Shown here: positions 43,891 through 54,104 of the stretch, one piece after another
Layout: the number at the start of each line of letters is the position of its first letter
How positions within the stretch are numbered: the first letter of the stretch is position 1
DNA from: Zopfochytrium polystomum
Lineage: Eukaryota; Chytridiomycota; Chytridiomycetes; Chytridiales; Chytridiaceae
Reading direction: 5' to 3'
Assembly: GCA_025765615.1 (NCBI GenBank)
Contig: JAIVFJ010000254.1
Coordinates: 1-64,000 of the forward strand
DNA: 64,000 bases
Notes under the pieces: generated by a model
Told to the model about the DNA's origin: nothing
Databases searched by the model: none
What the model saw: the letters and a program-made list of their open reading frames with translations, nothing else
Program-made: the position numbers and the translations under genes

Positions 43891-46162
43891 TGTGCGTTTT
43901 GTTTGTGTCAAAGTCGTTTCCTTTGGTTTCCTTTGGGGGGGAAGGCGGTTGCTGAGGTTGTTTCCTTTGTTCTTACTTTTTTATGAGCGGGAGAGGCACT
44001 CTCCAACGGGGCAGGGAAGGGGGGGAGGGAAGGGTATCAAAGGGGTATTCGGATCTTTTTCCGTGGGGAGTTAGGCGGCGGGCGGCGGGCGCGACCAAAA
44101 AGAGGCGTGGGGGAAGGTGGGTGGGTGGTGGTGGTATCGTGGGTCGTCGGTTATAAATAATAGTAGGGCGGACTTTCTCACTCTCTCTCTCTGTCTCGCT
44201 CTCTCTCGCTCTCTCTCTCTCACTCTCTGTCTCCCACTCTTAGTCTGTCTCTTTCCCTTTCTCACGCTCTTTCTGCGCGCTCAGCCACTGGGAAGTGCCA
44301 AATTTTGAGTAAGAAAAAAAGGGAAAGGGAAAGAGCAAGAAGAAAACAAATGACGCGCATCGATGAGAAATCTTTTTTCTCTCTTTTTACTTTGGTTTTT
44401 GGTGCGATTAGATATCTCCCGTTCGGGAAAACAACGAGTTTCTTTGCACAGCCACGAAAAACGCAAGTCCGCAACTCTCGCTTGGTATCTCGGACTGGCC
44501 TCTCTCTCTCCTCCTCTTCCCTCTCCTGCTTCTCACACACACACACACACACACACTCTCTCTCTCTCTGTCGCTCTATCCATCCCCATTTGGCAAGCAC
44601 ACTTCATTCGGGAAAAATCCGGGAAAAAAAATAAACGATCAAAATTTGAAATGAAGAGGCTTGCGCAGCCACGATCTCTGCTGAATTGTTCTTGGCGGGG
44701 TGACAGCAGGATTTCATTTCCGTCCATTGATGACTGTTTATGGCACAAAAACCCTCCAGCGCACCAAGATCGAAGGCATTTCATTTCATTTTTTCTTCCG
44801 CTCGCCACATCGTGTGTGGGAGGCGCGGATGGGATGCGGCGAAATCGCGTGAAAGGGCAGATTCCACAAGATGGGTTCTGGAATCATGTCCGAGCGCGGG
44901 CAAAATGCACTACACCTGGATTCCATAGGTGGTGCGATTTTCACAGATGGAACCCACGCCCGCGTGCAAAAGCTGTGTCCCTCCCCAAAATCAAACAGAT
45001 TGGAAGATGGCAGGGGTGTGGGTCGCCCAGCATGCCTCACGGGCGTACGTCCAAGCTCGTTTACGTCAGCCTAGGAAAAACGGGTTTGGAAGCTTGGCGC
45101 CGAATCTGGGTGGCACCCCCGCGATCTTTATCTTTTCTTTTTTTTTCTTGCCGAGGGGTTTTTGCTATTGTGGCTGTGCTGGTCTTCCGCGAAACCAGCT
45201 TGGCCCGCGGAGTACCGGGGTATGACGCAAAGGACTTGGCTCGCCGAGAACACTTGTTCTTGAAATTTTTTGCTTGTCCAATAGCGGGCCGTTCGCTTGC
45301 TTCCGCGGTGTTCCGTATAGTTTGGTTTTGGAGGCGGGGTTTTATCGCCAAGAACGGGCTCCGCACAATATTCTTACCCTCTCCTCGCAAAAGCGTGTCG
45401 CGTGAAACGGAATTTCACACTCGTTTGCTGATGCTTAGATGTTTCCAAGGGTTTATTGCGACCAAGTGGCCCGAATGCGAAATAATCGGTTGTACCTTTT
45501 TTTTTTTTTTTTTCGTTCGCAGCCGAAACTGGGTTTGATTTCTCCTCTTGCGCTGGGGTGCATTTCGCAGGACAGTTAAGGGTGGAGTAATAAGCGAGCA
45601 GAGTTCTCTCTCTTGGGTTTTTTGTCAGCGCTTCTTTCCGCGGAGAATTCGGGGTTGGGAATCTCTGTCTGTCTCCCGTTGTCTGTCCTCTGACTCTGAC
45701 AAATCTGCTCGCGCCTCTGTCTGTCTGCCTGTCTGTCTGCCCATCTGTCTGGCGGAATATCTCTCTCTCTCTCATCCTCTCCCTCTCTCGCTGTCTCGCA
45801 CTCTCGCAGTCCCTCTCCCCAACACAGACGCCCAGCTGGACAGCCAGCCCCTCCGCCTTTTGCAGCCACGCAACGCCAAGGTTTCAACTTCTTTTCATGT
45901 TTTACATATTTGTTTCTGATCCATTCTTTTCTTTTTTTTTTTTTTTCTTTCTTTTATTTTCTTTTTGTTTCCTCTTCCTTTCATTTGTATATAAACACCT
46001 TCGACAAACAAGATCGCAGATCGATTCCTCTCGCCCCCACCTTTCCCTGTCGCCTGCATCGAGCCAGCTCCCGTTACCACCAGCATACCCTCACCAAATC
46101 AGCCAGTCCGTCCCGGGAGACCGATCCATCGATCAATCCATCCACCGATCCATCCAATCCAA
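43891..46162. other. divergent spacer between cyclin copies 7 and 8
   Basis: A 2.3-kb gap without a recognised gene. It contains (CT)n stretches (44164-44225, 44541-44572), T runs (45499-45515, 45934-45947) and a TATATAAA at 45988-45995, about 170 bases before the ATG of copy 8. A long plus-strand open stretch at 44363-45538 has no family resemblance and looks fortuitous. Confidence 0.55.
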
Positions 46163-47104
46163 ATGGCCTCCTTCTCCTCCTCGGCACCACCCGCACCTGC
46201 ACCAGCAGCGTCCCACCCGGCTCCGCGCAACAACAACAACAACAACAACAACCACAAACTCCTCCCCGCCGCCTTGATCTGTTGAGTACATGCCTGCCTC
46301 CCTTCTCCCTTCTGCTCCTTTCCCAAAACGGCGTTCTTAACCAAACACCAAACCCACCCACCCCCCCAAATCCAGACCTCGCCGCGCTCACCGTTGACAG
46401 CGACCCCACACTCCCAGCCGCAGCCCGCGCTGCACTCCACTCCTCCCACCACGCCCACACCCAGCGATTCGTCGCGACCTTGGTCGCCGCCACCGGCGCC
46501 TCGTTCCACGCCCTCCAGCTCGCATTGCACTACCTCCTCCGCGTCCGCAACGCAACGTCCGCCGCCGCAGAAGCCGCTGCCGTCGATCCGTCGCTTTCCA
46601 CAAAACAACCCTCCGCCAAACCGCAACTCAAACACCTCGCCGCCACCGCCGCGATCACACCGCTCTCCCCGCCCGCAAGCCCCGCCCCGACCACCACCTC
46701 CCCCACCGCAGCCACAACGACGACCCAAACCGCACCCCCGCCACACCGCCGCCGCCACCACCACCCAACAACATCCTTCACAGCCGCCCTCCTCCTCGCC
46801 CTCAAATACCTGCGCGACCGCGGCACCCCGCCCGCCCGCGTGCTCGCCCGACTCGCAGGCGTCCCGTTGCGGGACCCTCCTCGACGCGCAGAGGCACGCC
46901 CTCGAGACGTTGGGATACCGCCTCGCGGTCGAGTTTGACGGGGGGCGGTTTAAGCAGGCGTGTGAGCGGGTCGTTTGGGTTGCCGTCGGGGTGTGTGAGG
47001 GGAGGGCGGGGAAGGGGAGTGCTGGGAAGAGGGGGAGGGAGGAAGGGGTGGAGGGGGAGGAGGAGGCGGTTGGGAGGAGTGTGAAGAGAGTGGCTGTGGA
47101 GTGA
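46163..47104 (+). CDS. PCL-type cyclin, copy 8, frame-shifted
   Basis: The only plus-strand member. Exon 1 (46163-46280) is MASFSSSAPPAPAPAASHPA, an eight-Asn run and LLPAALI with a phase-1 GTTGAG donor. Exon 2 (from 46376) opens LAALTVDSDPTLPAAA. The cyclin box is RFVATLVAATGASFHALQLA, then SFTAALLLALKYLRDRGTPP and LARLAGVPL. There the frame changes by one base (46865-46880, a CCCG/GGGACCC stretch) and continues TLLDAQRHALETLGYRLAVE to the stop at 47104. The C-terminus KRGREEGVEGEEEAVGRSVK is like that of copy 7. An assembly slip in the G/C run and a young pseudogene are both possible. Opposite orientation to the other seven suggests an inverted duplication of copy 7. Confidence 0.78.
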
Positions 47105-47723
47105 TTTTCGGGTTGGATACCATTCGGAGGTGGGCGGAGGTGTGTGTGGCGAAATGTTGATTTTCAGCGGACATGGCGCCTGCTTCGCATATTTTTACTT
47201 TCAACGCTTCTTCCCCTTCAACGTTTGAGACTTTGCTTTCTCTTCGCCCCGCTCCACTTTAAACTTATGTTCTTTAAAATCTGCTTTTTATGTTTTCGCT
47301 CTTTAATTGCCGTCCTCCTTCCATTCTATCATACTTTATCAGTTGCCCACCCACTTAATGAACGCAAGGATTAAAACCACGCGAGCGTTTACTCAACAGA
47401 AGGAGGCCGGAATTTGAAGCCGATGAGATGTGCATGAGAGTTTCACATTGAGGAGCAATTCACAGATAGGAAGTGAGCCCGCCCTTGTGCTGCAGACCTT
47501 AATGTCTTCTTTTTAAAAAGCTTTTGGGAGAGGTAAGCACCAAAAACGGTTAATAAAAGAAAGGGACTTTTGGGATGTGCGGAATGTGCTAGACACCATG
47601 ATACTTATAAAAGAAAAAGAAGGAGCCAGGTGATCCAGAAGGTGAACAGGGGATAAGCTTGCAACAAGAAAACAAAACAAGAGAAAACATCAAAAAAAAA
47701 GTCCTCCGCGCCGACGCTTTTGT
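47105..47723. other. intergenic, nothing recognised
   Basis: 3' flanks of cyclin copy 8 and of the small membrane protein at 47724. No further gene seen. Confidence 0.55.
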
Positions 47724-48044
47724 TCACGCCGTGTACCGCGGCAACGTCTCCACCCCGCCGGCTTCCCCGGTCCCCGGCGCCACCAGCGGGCGCGTCTCGG
47801 CGACGGCGTCGTCAGAGTGCCGGCGGAGGGGCACGCGGCTCTGTGCCGATGACGGCGGTGAGACGTACTTTGGCGGCAGCTGCGCGGCTGGGTCGTATGA
47901 GGCGGATCGGTTGCCTGGCGAGGCGGAGCGCGACCGGCGGCAGCTGGTGGATTCGCCGTGGCGCTGACGGCGGTGACGGCGGCGGCGGCGGTGGACGACG
48001 ACGATGGGGACGATGACGGCGGCGAGGATGAGGAGCTCGAACAT
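47724..48044 (-). CDS. small single-pass membrane protein with PY motifs, twin 1
   Basis: 106 residues in one exon. MFELLILAAVIVPIVVV is a short N-terminal membrane helix followed at once by HRRRRRHRRQRH, so by the positive-inside rule the C-terminal 85 residues face the cytosol. Two motifs that bind WW domains follow: LPPKYV (a true PPxY) in the middle and VETLPRYTA at the very end. The layout recalls yeast Rcr1/Rcr2-type and other small adaptors of the Rsp5/NEDD4 ubiquitin ligase. That role is inference; overall sequence similarity to Rcr proteins is not evident. A twin with the same ends lies 500 bases upstream on the same strand. Confidence 0.7.
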   Translation of the reverse strand: MFELLILAAVIVPIVVVHRRRRRHRRQRHGESTSCRRSRSASPGNRSASYDPAAQLPPKYVSPPSSAQSRVPLRRHSDDAVAETRPLVAPGTGEAGGVETLPRYTA

Positions 48045-48543
48045 GTGGGGGCGGTCGCTGCTGCTGCTCGGGGAGATTTTGTTCGAGGGTTTCTTTTTTT
48101 CCGAAGCGAGAAAGAGTTTTTGTGATGTGCAAAACTTCTTGCGCCCGCTCCTCTTTTATCGGGGCAACGCGAGGGCGGCGGCGGCGGGCGCGGGGTGCGA
48201 GGCGGCCCGCAAGGCGGAAAAACTGAAAGGACTGGGCACATTATGGTCACGTGATGAATTTCTTGGCAGTTTTTGTGGCTTCTCGGGGTTACGTAAGCAG
48301 TGTGGCTGACGCGCTTCAGTATTGATGCTGCTTGCTCATTGATTTTTCTCATGCGAATACGAGGAGTACGCTTCTGCAAGCACAGCAGAATATCAGGGGG
48401 GAGAGAAAAAAGGAGTAGAAAACCAACGGAGGGCGATGCGCGTTCTTTAAACTGCTACCAAATGGTAAAGGGAAAAAAAACCTCCTCCAACAACAACTAC
48501 CCTACTTCGCCCAAGCCTCACAACAGCAACCCCCTTACCCCCC

Positions 48544-48878
48544 TCACGCCATTACGGTGTACCGCGGCAGCGTCTCCACCCTCTCCTCCTCCACATGCTG
48601 CTGCTGCGGCACCGCCGTCCGCCGCGTCTGCCGTGCGCCCGAAGCAGCAGCCGCCCCCGCCGACAGCCGTCCCCGCTGCCGCTGCCGCCGCATCGGTCCG
48701 TCGTCCCGCTCCATGTACTTGGGCAGCGCGTCGCCTTCGCCGTCGCCGGCGACGGTCGGTGTGGCGGCCATGTCGGTGCGGCACGAGGGCCGGTGGCAGC
48801 CGCGGCGGTGGCAGGAGGGGCAGCGGCGGAGCGCGAGGACTGGGACGACGACGAGGGTGGCGACGAGGAGAAGCTCAA

Positions 48879-48882
<4 letters not shown>
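48544..48882 (-). CDS. small single-pass membrane protein with PY motifs, twin 2
   Basis: 112 residues in one exon from ATG 48882. MFELLLVATLVVVPVLAL forms the membrane helix, followed by RRCPSCHRRGCHRPSC, a basic stretch with four Cys that could be palmitoylated or bind metal. LPKYMERDD in the middle and VETLPRYTVMA at the end correspond to the PPKY and LPRY motifs of twin 1. The first five residues and the VETLPRYT end are the best conserved parts. The ATG is part of a CACACATG string: a (CA)n microsatellite runs directly into the start codon. Likely role as for twin 1: adaptor for WW-domain ubiquitin ligases at a membrane. Confidence 0.7.

Positions 48883-48937
<55 letters not shown>
48883..48937. 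repeat. (TG)n microsatellite abutting a start codon
   Basis: About 27 TG units; on the coding (minus) strand this is (CA)n ending at the ATG of the small membrane protein at 48882. Length changes here would alter the 5' UTR but not the protein. Confidence 0.97.
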
Positions 48938-48941
<4 letters not shown>

Positions 48942-49354
48942 TGCGTGGAGTGGGGGGCTTGGTTGGTTTGTAGGTGGGAGAAGGGATTTCTTTGTTGCTG
49001 CAGCGAGGGTCTAGTGTGTAGTGTGTGTGTGTGTGATTGTGTGCCGTGTCCGTGCGCAATGGGGTTTCGCGAAAGGAAGCCACGACCCTTCACTTTTTAA
49101 GCGAGCCTGCGGATTTCTCCGCAAGGTCGGAAAAACCGGCGATCGGCTGGGCGATCAACGCCCTATGCCGGAAAATCAATTCACGAAAACCAGCGGCCGC
49201 GGCGTTTGGGGATGAGGCGAAGAACAAATTTTCCTGTTCCAAAAAAAAAGCAGTGGGGAACGAGAATTAAAAAAAAAAAAAACCGAGCAAAAAGGGGTGC
49301 CCAGAAAGGAAACTCCGATCTCTCTCCAATCATCACTCAATCTTCCTCTTCGCC

Positions 49355-49358
<4 letters not shown>

Positions 49359-49440
<82 letters not shown>
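49359..49440. repeat. (AC)n(TC)n compound microsatellite
   Basis: An AC run followed by a long TC run, ending 55 bases before the lipase ATG and so probably in its 5' UTR or core promoter. It mirrors the compound repeat at 7348-7399. Confidence 0.97.
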
Positions 49441-49442
<2 letters not shown>

Positions 49443-49494
49443 ACAAGCACCTGCAATACTTCTAGTACGCTCGTACACTCGCACGAGCCCCGTA

Positions 49495-50870
49495 ATGGCG
49501 AGGCTGCTGAACCTATTGAGCATCCTCCTCGGCGGCGTGCTTCCGACCATCACCACTGCCCTCGCCACGCCCCTGCTACCGCAACTCCAGCAGGACACCC
49601 TCCTCCTCCTGACCGCCGACGGCGACAACCGGACGCCGCAGCCGCAACCACCGTCACAGCACTGGGACGCCCGGCTGTCCTGGCCCAAGCCGTCGGGCTA
49701 CGACGAGGCCACAGCCCGCTGCGCCCTCTTCGTGCAGCGCCGAGTCCTCCCGTGCATCGACGACGCCGAGCCGCGGGCGGACGGCGTCCGTCAGTACGTT
49801 CAGGACCTCGTCGACGGCGACCAAGACATTTATAATCTGACTATCGGCACTGGGTGGCACAATGAGACGGCGTCTACGCTGCCCGAAGAGACGGGGAGGC
49901 TGAGCTTGGTACGCTTGAACCGTACATGAACCGGCCATGTCGTTTCTCACATATTAGGACCTACTTTTTGTTCACCATAGACCCCGACACCCGAGAACCG
50001 TGGCACCCCAAACCCGCCCACAACACCACCAACACCTATCGCCGCCACCACACGCCAAACAATCAAAACACACGCCCGCCTCGCCGCCGCCGCCTTCTGC
50101 AACCCAGACATCATCGCCGCCTGGACCTGCACGGCCTGCGCCGACCCCTCCGTCGCCGGAACCCATTCCATCACAGTCGTCACGGCGCCCGACGTCGGTG
50201 GCCAGGCCTTTGTCGCCGCTAGCGACGACCTCGGGGCCATCGTCGTCGCTTTCCGCGGAACAAGGGACGTACGGAACTGGATCGAGGATATCAACTTTGC
50301 AAAGGCGGACCTCGCCCTGAGCGGTGTCGCGGCGGCCGGCGTCCACCAGCTGAAGGAGGAGGGAAAGGTTCACGCCGGGTTCTACGCGTACTGGGAAGGA
50401 ATACGGAACGCGACTTTCTCAGCCGTGAGTTCGCTGCGAGAGAGGTTCCCGGAGCGACCGCTGCTCGTCGCGGGACACGCCTCGGCGGCGCGGTTGCGAC
50501 TATCGCGGCGGTGGAGCTTGCCTTGCAGGGTGTCCTACCGGCGACGCGAATCCACCTGACGACCGTCGGCGCACCGCGCGTCGGCGACGCCGGCTTTGCG
50601 GCCGCGGTGGAACGTCTCGGACTTGGTCGGATGGTGAGGGCGGTAAATTATAACGACGTCGCGCCGCACCTACCGCCGAGGGCTTTTGGGTTCTTGCATG
50701 CGGGTGGGGGCGAGGTGTGGATCGATGCGACGGGAGACGCGGTTGCGTGTGATGATGGTGGTGTGGACGGCGAGGAGGACAGGAACTGCGCGAATTCGAC
50801 TCCGCCGTGGGTTTCGACGTCGGCGCATTTGGTGTACGATGGGCTTGTCTTTGGTGGGGCGGCGTGCTGA
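49495..50870 (+). CDS. class 3 lipase, frameshift at the catalytic Ser
   Basis: Exon 1 (49495-49908) has a signal peptide (MARLLNLLSILLGGVLPTIT) and N-glycosylation sites. The intron is 72 bases, and exon 2 starts at 49981. The lipase_3 core shows HARLAAAAFCNPDIIAAWTC, GAIVVAFRGTRDVRNWIEDI, VHAGFYAYWEGI and, at 50470-50485, the GHSLGG box. The Ser codon has only two bases (CAC, GC, CTC), so the frame breaks exactly there. It resumes as GGAVATIAAVELAL, TTVGAPRVGDAGFA (Asp region) and DVAPHLPP (His region) to the stop at 50870. Otherwise intact, about 434 residues if in frame. It would hydrolyse extracellular acylglycerols. Pseudogene or one-base assembly error. Confidence 0.88.
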
Positions 50871-51354
50871 GATGTGGGGGGAGTGATCACTTATAGTAAT
50901 GATGGCAATAATTTATGAACTTGGCTCTAAGGTCAACATTGGGGCGGGGATAGTTCTTGGTGCCGCGTGGCTGCTGAACGTCTAGAATGTAATGGATGGT
51001 GGCGTACGGTCGATTTCCTTTCTCTCCCGATTCAGCGTTGGAGATAATGGCGATTTGAGCCCACTAGCAGAGAAGCAGGGTCTTCGTACAAGGAATATGC
51101 AGGATAGAAGATGATTTGGGTGGAGGGGGATTTATTCGATGAGGTTCTCTTATGATCTTCTGGTGATACTGAGGAAAGACACTGCCCCAAATTTCGAGGA
51201 CACCAGACAAATCAACCCAAAATTCTGTCTGCCCAAATTCCAAAAGGCGATTTGCCTCATCTTCTGCTTTTTGGGAATCCCGAGTGGTCTTTGGCATTAC
51301 GCTTCAACCTGTGTGAATTGCTGGATTATCACGTGTCGCACGCAAAAATTATTT
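50871..51354. other. convergent 3' flanks, no gene
   Basis: The lipase (plus) and BTB/HMG-like gene (minus) end towards each other here. Nothing else recognised. Confidence 0.55.
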
Positions 51355-53513
51355 TCACTCGTCATCCTCAAAGGTTTCGTCTCCTGACGCAAACCCTTCA
51401 TTCATATCCTCACCCCTCCAATGGCGCCCCAACGCCCTCCTGAAACGCTTTTCGGAATGAGCCGCTAGATCCACCAGAAACTCAAATGCTTCGCGCAATC
51501 TCCATCCGCCTCGCGTCCACTCATCATAGATCCGATTCTCGATTTCCTCCAAAGTGACGGAGCAACCGGACTCCTCTGCTGCCAACAAAAGTTGCGACCT
51601 CTTTTCGTGACAGAAGAGTTGAAAAGCGGTCATTGGTTTTGGGAAAAATGTTGGAACACGGAGTTTTGGACGCCGCTTGGGAACCTTGTAGTCGTCGCTT
51701 GCCTGATTTGGAAAAATGCAGGGGATTCGGTCGGGCGGAGAAAAGGAGGAAAGGGGTGTGGAGAAGTAGCAAACAAGTGAGTAGACTGGGACGAGCTCGA
51801 AGATGGGAGCCAACGGGAAAAGAAGGAGGATCCGTACCGCATCACTGACCAACACGCAGTCATGGTTTCCAATGCATTGAACGGAGAAGATTCGGAATCT
51901 CTCAGTATCAAAACAACAATTTTTGCAACCAAACCTACCCATTCCAAAAGACGATCCCCACAGTCACCTCTGTCGGAATGGCGGCAGGACACTTGTAGCT
52001 TTCCCAGCAGTCTTCCGAAGCGAGGGGCCAATCGAAGCTTTCTGTCGATTTGTAACGGCTGTCAGAAACCCATTCATGTGAGAATAAGAAGGTAGTTTTG
52101 TCTTGTGGCCGCGCTTGTAGGACGCCCTTCGGCACATGCTTCAGATCTTCCGAGCGATACACCTTTGCGCCTTCGAGCGGCTCAACGAGGTCGTCCACGT
52201 CGCCGACGACGACCACTTTATCGGGATGGACAAAGTCTCCGAGGGTGGGAGTGATAGATTCCATACCAACGTCACCTCTTCCGCGGCTGTTATAGCAACT
52301 TCAATTCAAGGAAAGGGAACAAGCGTTACCGGCCTGGTTGTGCGTTGGCAACCAGGAAAACATTTAGGAAAACAAACCTGTCGGGATGAATCGCGCTCTC
52401 CGTTCCCATGTCGAACCGCCGAAAATACAGCCTGTCCAGAAGCCCGTGCCGCGCAAGCTCTGCCATCATCTTCACCGCCTCTGGATCACGAAACTCGACG
52501 TCTACCGCCCTGCACGCCTGCGGAGCAAAGTACAGCTTGTCCATCGCTGGTCGCTCGTATTGCCACGCGTCGCGCTTCAGCCGGCTGACTTCTCTCTTCA
52601 GACCGTCGATGCGGAAGTGCTTGCGCACCTCGACATCTAGGCTCTGAGGTGTCCACATCACTGTTGCCTCGCTGGGTGTGCGAGCCTTTTTTTTGCGCTC
52701 TTCGTGCCATTCGAGGAGGGATTGGTGTGCTTCGACTTGCTGCTTCACGACGCGAAGCATGCGGTCCAGCGCGGGCATCTGGGGGCGGGAAAGACAGTGG
52801 ATTTCAGGGAGGTGGGGGCCACGAACCCCCTCGGCCATTCACTCCCTTACCTCTCTGTCCATCGTATAAAACTGCAATGCGTGCGGCACGTCATACGGTG
52901 AGGGTATGAGCAGAAACTTCAAACACCAATCGATCACGGCCGACGAAACCTGGTCAAGCTCGTCGCATTCCTCGTCGCCGTCACCACCCTCCTCGTTCCC
53001 AGCTCCCTCATCCCCAGCGGGCATTCTGCCCGCAAGAATGTCCGACACAAGATTCTCTTCCCTCCGAGGGACGTCGCTGCGATTGTTGAAGCCGGGGACC
53101 GTCCAATCGTTCAAGGTCGTTGCAGGCGTGGAGCGTTTGGTCGAAGCTTTGTCGTAGTTTGCAGTTGTGGTCACGCCTCCCGTTCCGTCGGTCCAGTCGA
53201 TGCCGTAAAAGGGCAGAACGACGCGGGTGAAGACGGCGACGGGGCAGTCGGGCAGGCAGATCTCGAACGGCTTTGCGAACGGGAACGACGGCGGCGTGGA
53301 CGTTGTGGCGGCGGGTGCGGCGGCGGCGGTGCGGTGGGCGAGGTACGTGCCGGGAAACGATTGGAAGGCGGATGCCCGCAGCGCGAACGGGACGGCCGGA
53401 TTGCCGACGAGGATCGTGAAGAGCGGGTCGTCGACTTTGTCGCAGCTCTCCTTGGCGCCGTCGGTGGTCATGTTTGGTTGCCTTGGCAGTATTTTTGTGG
53501 GTGTCTTGCCCAT
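51355..53513 (-). CDS. BTB-like / HMG-box-like protein, copy B
   Basis: Five exons (53513-52851, 52778-52378, 52286-51939, 51844-51838, 51702-51355) give 588 residues. Exon 2 is exactly 401 bases and the micro-exon exactly 7 bases in both this copy and the one at 7.4-9.8 kb; the phases are identical. Exon 1: DDPLFTILVGNPAVPFALRA, EICLPDCPVAVFTRVVLPFY, DWTVPGFNNRSDVP, LLIPSPYDVPHALQFY. Exon 2: LDRMLRVVKQQVEAHQSLLE and LARHGLLDRLYFRRFD. Exon 3: SITPTLGDFVHPDKVVVVGD and GIVFWNG. Last exon: SDDYKVPKRRPKLRVP, MTAFQLFCHEKRSQ, IYDEWTRGG and an acidic end. The N-terminus is shorter than in copy A; a second ATG at 53471 is possible. Nuclear role inferred. A T run at 53687-53706 lies upstream. Confidence 0.74.
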
Positions 53514-54104
53514 TGTGGGCTGGTGGTCACATGGAGCTCCTGTCAAACGGCCAGACAAACACACACTGCACTTGCGCGGACTTGACGCTGGCCATCCTAA
53601 GCGCTCAAGGACGCACCACAACGCGAGATTCATGCCGTCCGCCGCGGATACGGCCAAGGCGTTGCGCTGTAAGTCGCCAAGAGTTCTTTTTTTTTTTTTT
53701 TTTTTTCTCTTCCCCCCCCCCTGTTTTGCTGCTTTATGCCCTACAAATGTATGGCTTTTTTGGAGCGTCAGCTGCCGGATTATTAACAATCAAGTGCACT
53801 ATTTGTGCGCTTTTCGGCTTCGCCCTATCGGCCCGCTACCAATCAATGTTGGGGTCCAAGCGCGAGCTCCTCCGATATCGGATACTTCGCCTCACCCGTG
53901 AACGTCAACCCAGGACGCAGCGTGAACCAAACATATGAAGTAGCTAACGTGCTAATAATACCATTTTGACTAAATGGGTCGACGTTGGGTAGCTCCATTT
54001 CACATTTGGACCACGACCTCTGTTGTAAGATCCGCAAAGAAAAAAAAAAAAAAAGGAGAAGCAGAAATTGATTGAGTTTCCTCCATTGGTCCTTCACAAC
54101 ACTC
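53514..54104. other. promoter side of BTB/HMG-like copy B
   Basis: No gene seen. T run at 53687-53706 and A run near 54039-54053. Confidence 0.55.

Noticed and set aside
44363..45538. Long plus-strand open frame of 391 codons
   Set aside because: No conserved domain or sensible composition. It crosses CT/AC repeats and T runs and lies in a cyclin spacer, so it looks fortuitous.
41390..49440. CRISPR-like regular repeats
   Set aside because: The regular signals are mono-, di- and tetranucleotide microsatellites without spacers, in a eukaryotic context.
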